This document shows positions 60,913-64,000 of a stretch of DNA of 64,000 nucleotides, in pieces (position 1 is the stretch's first letter; every line of letters begins with the position of its first letter). The notes under the pieces were generated by a model. It saw only the letters and a list, made by a program, of their open reading frames with translations, was not told the DNA's origin and searched no databases. Position numbers and translations under genes: made by a program. The DNA is from Rubrobacter taiwanensis. GTDB lineage: Bacteria > Actinomycetota > Rubrobacteria > Rubrobacterales > Rubrobacteraceae. The stretch covers positions 1 to 64,000 of the forward strand of contig NZ_SKBU01000020.1 of NCBI RefSeq assembly GCF_004337705.1, read 5' to 3'.

Positions 60913-61326
60913 CTATACGTTGTAGCGCTCCCGGATCCAGACCGCCGTCTGGGAGACGGTGCTGTCCTCCAGCACGGCCTCGACCCAGAGCACCCGCTCC
61001 TCGGCGGCGAAGTCTTCGGGAACGTCAAACTCGGCTATTATGGTCTGCGACTCGCTCTCGTCGAACCAGAGGGCATACTCCTCGGACTCCTGCAGGACCT
61101 GGCCGTCCTCGTCGGAGACCAGCACGGAGGCCGGCCAGGGCCGGTCGCCCGCGTGCTCGCAGCCCTCGAACTTGGCGTAGACCACGAAGGAGGCGGGACT
61201 CCGGGGCTCGACCTTCAGCTCCTCCAGGATGCCGAAGAGCGTGATCTTGCCCTCTACCTCCGCGTAGCCCTCGGCTATCACGAGAGCCGTGCAGTCAACT
61301 ACGCCTTCGCAAGAGTTGTGATCCAC
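60913..61326 (-). CDS. Hypothetical beta-sandwich protein
   Basis: 137 residues, predicted mainly beta: ALVIAEGYAEVEGKITLFGILEELKVEPRSPASFVVYAKFEG and the C-terminal SQTIIAEFDVPEDFAAEERVLWVEAVL. It resembles the DUF6941-type folds I recall, but weakly. GTG 61326 follows AGAAGGGG and starts three bases after gyrA stops. Function unknown. Confidence 0.6.
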   Translation of the reverse strand: MDHNSCEGVVDCTALVIAEGYAEVEGKITLFGILEELKVEPRSPASFVVYAKFEGCEHAGDRPWPASVLVSDEDGQVLQESEEYALWFDESESQTIIAEFDVPEDFAAEERVLWVEAVLEDSTVSQTAVWIRERYNV

Positions 61327-61329
61327 GGC

Positions 61330-63858
61330 CTACCCCTTCTGATTACGCTTGCCGTCGCCGTTGGCGATTCCCTCGATGGCCAGCTCGTCCCCCTGGTTGG
61401 CCCGGTTTTCGACTATGTTGCCTGAGGATACCACCTTGGCCAGCGCGCTGACAGAGTCGCCGACGCGCAGGTTCATCACGCGCACGCCCTGCGCGCCGCG
61501 GCCCTGCTGCGAGACCGAGCCGGAGTCGATGCGTATCGTGGTCCCCTGGTTGGAGACGATGACCAGATCGTGCATCCCCGGCTTCACCACCCGCACCCCG
61601 GCGATCCGGCCGCGCTCCTCGCCGGTCTTCATGGCGATGACCCCCTGACCTCCCCGGCCCTGCGCCCGGAACTGGGAGAGCGGGGTGCGCTTGCCGTAGC
61701 CCTTCTCGGTGATCATGAAGAGATCCGCCGCGTCGTCCGAGACCACGTCCATCGAGAGCACCGAGTCGCCCTCCCTGAGCGTGATGCCCTTGACGCCGGC
61801 GGTGGCGCGCCCCATGGCCCGCACGTCGCTCTGGCGGAACCGGAGGCCCTTGCCGCCCCGGGTCACCAGTATCACCTCGTCCCCCTCGGAGGCGTGCCGC
61901 ACGTCTATGAGCTCGTCGTCGCCGGCGAGGTTGATGGCGATGATGCCCTCGTTCTTCAGCGGCGTGTTGTACTCGGAGAAGAGCGTCTTCTTCACCACTC
62001 CGTTCCTGGTGGCGAAGAGCAGGTACTCGGCCTCGTCGAACGCTCTGGTCGCGATCACGGCCGCGATGCGCTCATCCTGCGCGAGCGGGAGCAGGTTCGC
62101 TACGTGGCGGCCCCGGGCCGTGCGGCCCATGCGCGGGAGCTGGTGCACCTTGAGGCGGTAGACCTTGCCCTTGTTGGTGAAGAAGAGCATGTAGTGGTGG
62201 GTCGTGGTGATAAAGAGGTGCTCTATGTAATCGCCCTCCTTGAGCTCCATGCCGTTCACCCCGACCCCGCCGCGGCCCTGCTTCCGGAAGGAGCTGACGG
62301 GTACGCTCTTGAGGTAGCCGCCGCCGGTGATGGAGATGACCACCTCCTCCTCGGCGATCAGATCCTCCACCTCGAAGTCCGCACCCTCCTCGGAGGCTAT
62401 CTGGGTCCGGCGCTCGTCGGCGTAGGCGGCCTTGATCTCCAGCAGCTCCTCCCGGATGATCTCGTACACCTTCCGTTCGTCGGCGAGCACGCCCTCCAGG
62501 TACTCGATCTTCTCCAGAAGGTCTCTGTGCTCGCGCTCGACCTTCTGCCGCTCCATGGCGGTCAGCCGCTGCAGCCTGAGGTCCAGGATCGCCTGCGCCT
62601 GACGCTCGGAGAGCCTGAACTTCCTCATCAGGTTCGTGCGCGCCGTCTCGACGCTGCGCGAGCGGCGGATGGTCTCCACCACCTCGTCCAGATTGGCCAG
62701 CGCGATCATGAGGCCCTCAAGAATGTGCGCCCGCGCCCGCGTCCGCTCCAGCTCGTAGCGCGTCCGGCGCGTTATGACCTCGAACTGATGGTCGATGTAA
62801 TGCCGGAGAGCCTGCTTGTACGAGAGCGTCCGCGGTACGCCGTCCACCAGCGCGACCATATTCACACCGAAGCTCTGCTGCAGCTGGGTATGCTTGTACA
62901 GGTTGTTTAGAACGACCTTCGGGACAGCCTCACGCTTGAGCTCGATAACGATGCGCATCCCGGTCCGGTCGGACTCGTCCCGGAGATCCGAGATGTCCCT
63001 GATCTTCCGCTCCTTGACCAGCTCGGCGATCTTCTGCAGCAGGTGGCTCTTGTTGACCTGGTAGGGGATCTCGGTGATCACGATCTGGGTCTTGTTGCCC
63101 TTGATCTGCTCGGTGTGCGCCCTGGCCTGGACCCGGATGGAGCCGCGCCCCGTCCGGATGGCGTTCCTTATCCCCCGCCGCCCAACGATTATGCCGCCGG
63201 TCGGGAAGTCCGGACCCTTGATGTACCGCTCCAGCTCCTCGTCCCCGAGATCGGGATCCTCGATCAGGGCCACCGTGGCGTCGATAACCTCGCCCAGGTT
63301 GTGGGGCGGGATCTTGGTCGCCATCCCGACCGCGATCCCGTCCGCCCCGTTCACCAGCAGGTTCGGGAAGCGCGCCGGCAGCACCTCGGGCTCCCGCTTG
63401 CTCTCGTCGAAGTTCGGGACGAAATTCACCGTATCCGAGTTGATGTCCCGCAGCATCTCGGTCGCGATGCGGGTCATGCGTGCCTCGGTGTAGCGCATGG
63501 CCGCCGCCGGGTCGCCGTCTATGGAACCGAAGTTCCCCTGCCCGTCCACGAGCGGGTGACGCATCGCGAACTCCTGCGCGAGCCGCACCAGCGTGTCGTA
63601 GACGGCCGCATCCCCGTGCGGATGGTAGTTACCGATGACCTCGCCGACGACCGTCGCGCTCTTGCGGTACGGCCGGTTGGGCTGCAGCCCGAGGTCGTGC
63701 ATGGCGTACAGTACCCGCCGGTGAACGGGTTTGAGACCGTCCCGTACGTCCGGCAGCGCCCGCGAGACGATCACGCTCATCGCGTAGGAGAGGAAGGAGT
63801 CCTTTATCTCCTCTTCTATGGAGTGGGGCTGAATGTTTCCCGAGAACGTATCAAGCAT
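61330..63858 (-). CDS. gyrA: DNA gyrase subunit A
   Basis: 842 residues. The breakage-reunion domain has the active Tyr123 ([11 protein letters not shown]), the quinolone region [12 protein letters not shown] (81-90, with Ala84 where E. coli has Ser83) and the C-terminal beta-pinwheel with the GyrA box QGRGGQG. It introduces negative supercoils with GyrB. ATG 63858 overlaps the gyrB stop by eight bases. Confidence 0.97.
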   Translation of the reverse strand: MLDTFSGNIQPHSIEEEIKDSFLSYAMSVIVSRALPDVRDGLKPVHRRVLYAMHDLGLQPNRPYRKSATVVGEVIGNYHPHGDAAVYDTLVRLAQEFAMRHPLVDGQGNFGSIDGDPAAAMRYTEARMTRIATEMLRDINSDTVNFVPNFDESKREPEVLPARFPNLLVNGADGIAVGMATKIPPHNLGEVIDATVALIEDPDLGDEELERYIKGPDFPTGGIIVGRRGIRNAIRTGRGSIRVQARAHTEQIKGNKTQIVITEIPYQVNKSHLLQKIAELVKERKIRDISDLRDESDRTGMRIVIELKREAVPKVVLNNLYKHTQLQQSFGVNMVALVDGVPRTLSYKQALRHYIDHQFEVITRRTRYELERTRARAHILEGLMIALANLDEVVETIRRSRSVETARTNLMRKFRLSERQAQAILDLRLQRLTAMERQKVEREHRDLLEKIEYLEGVLADERKVYEIIREELLEIKAAYADERRTQIASEEGADFEVEDLIAEEEVVISITGGGYLKSVPVSSFRKQGRGGVGVNGMELKEGDYIEHLFITTTHHYMLFFTNKGKVYRLKVHQLPRMGRTARGRHVANLLPLAQDERIAAVIATRAFDEAEYLLFATRNGVVKKTLFSEYNTPLKNEGIIAINLAGDDELIDVRHASEGDEVILVTRGGKGLRFRQSDVRAMGRATAGVKGITLREGDSVLSMDVVSDDAADLFMITEKGYGKRTPLSQFRAQGRGGQGVIAMKTGEERGRIAGVRVVKPGMHDLVIVSNQGTTIRIDSGSVSQQGRGAQGVRVMNLRVGDSVSALAKVVSSGNIVENRANQGDELAIEGIANGDGKRNQKG

Positions 63859-64000
63859 CTATGTTCTTCACCTCTTTGGCGTTGGCCTCGATGAACTCCC
63901 GGCGGGGCTCCACCTTGTCCCCCATCAGGGCCGTGAACAGCTCGTCGGCGACCGCCGCCGACTCTATCCCGACCTGCAGCAGCGTCCGCTTCTCCGGGTC
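63851..64000 (-). CDS. gyrB: DNA gyrase subunit B, C-terminal end (partial)
   Basis: 49 codons plus stop, cut by the right edge. It reads [20 protein letters not shown] and then [21 protein letters not shown], the conserved GyrB TOPRIM/tail end that contacts GyrA. It continues beyond the window and probably heads a gyrBA operon. Confidence 0.93.
   Translation of the reverse strand, partial: DPEKRTLLQVGIESAAVADELFTALMGDKVEPRREFIEANAKEVKNIDA

Overview
The window is compact, GC-rich (about 68-70% in typical lines), densely coded chromosomal DNA from an actinobacterium. The best fit by inference is a deep-branching thermophilic or radiotolerant lineage such as Rubrobacter. Reasons: a fhaA-fhaB-pstP-rodA-pbpA-pknB cell-wall/division cluster, a class A RNase P RNA, many start codons sitting 4-10 bases after a -10 box (leaderless mRNAs), and a mutL gene, which most Actinobacteria lack. 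gyrA and the 3' end of gyrB lie at the right edge, so the replication origin is probably just beyond base 64000.

Layout, left to right. 1-10,850: a stress and protein quality-control block (sigma factor under a SigB-type promoter, ClpC-like unfoldase with zinc finger, site-2 protease, Lon-like protease, universal stress protein, membrane serine protease, Hsp20). 10,850-14,660: small genes, a ComEC-like lipoprotein and a DnaD-like/DnaC-like/annealing-protein replication module. 14,660-20,230: circularly permuted ATP-grasp enzyme, DUF1385 protein, AI-2E-type transporter and accB-accC. 20,300-23,310: a clearly less GC-rich island (47-53% in sample lines) with what looks like a halocin-C8-like bacteriocin precursor fused to an N-terminal thioredoxin-like domain, four small or membrane companion genes and a divergent TetR regulator. 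23,890-25,680: mutL. 25,690-35,530: a tightly overlapping catabolic operon (FAH-family enzyme, class-I amidotransferase, glutamine-synthetase-like ligase, P450, extradiol dioxygenase, acetoacetate-decarboxylase-like enzyme, aldehyde dehydrogenase, permease) controlled by a divergent GntR regulator with two matching palindromic operators. 35,480-40,470: MFS exporter, MauE/TlpA thiol-redox pair, YbdK-type ligase and Lrp-type RAM domain. 40,518-49,583: tRNA-Leu, a polytopic kinase and the FHA/PstP/RodA/PBP/PknB cluster. 49,567-54,970: a coiled-coil beta-CASP nuclease fusion, SDR and a CoaC-like flavoprotein. 55,010-58,960: tRNA-Gly, sdhCAB and rnpB. 58,980-64,000: NYN/OST-HTH protein, gyrA and gyrB.

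The two most interesting units are the bacteriocin-like island, where one polypeptide seems to carry its own oxidoreductase-like domain, an export signal, a possible immunity region and a ten-cysteine C-terminal core, and the catabolic operon, whose gene set suggests gamma-glutamyl masking of an amine combined with P450 hydroxylation and ring cleavage. Both assignments rest on sequence motifs and recalled family knowledge; no database search was run.
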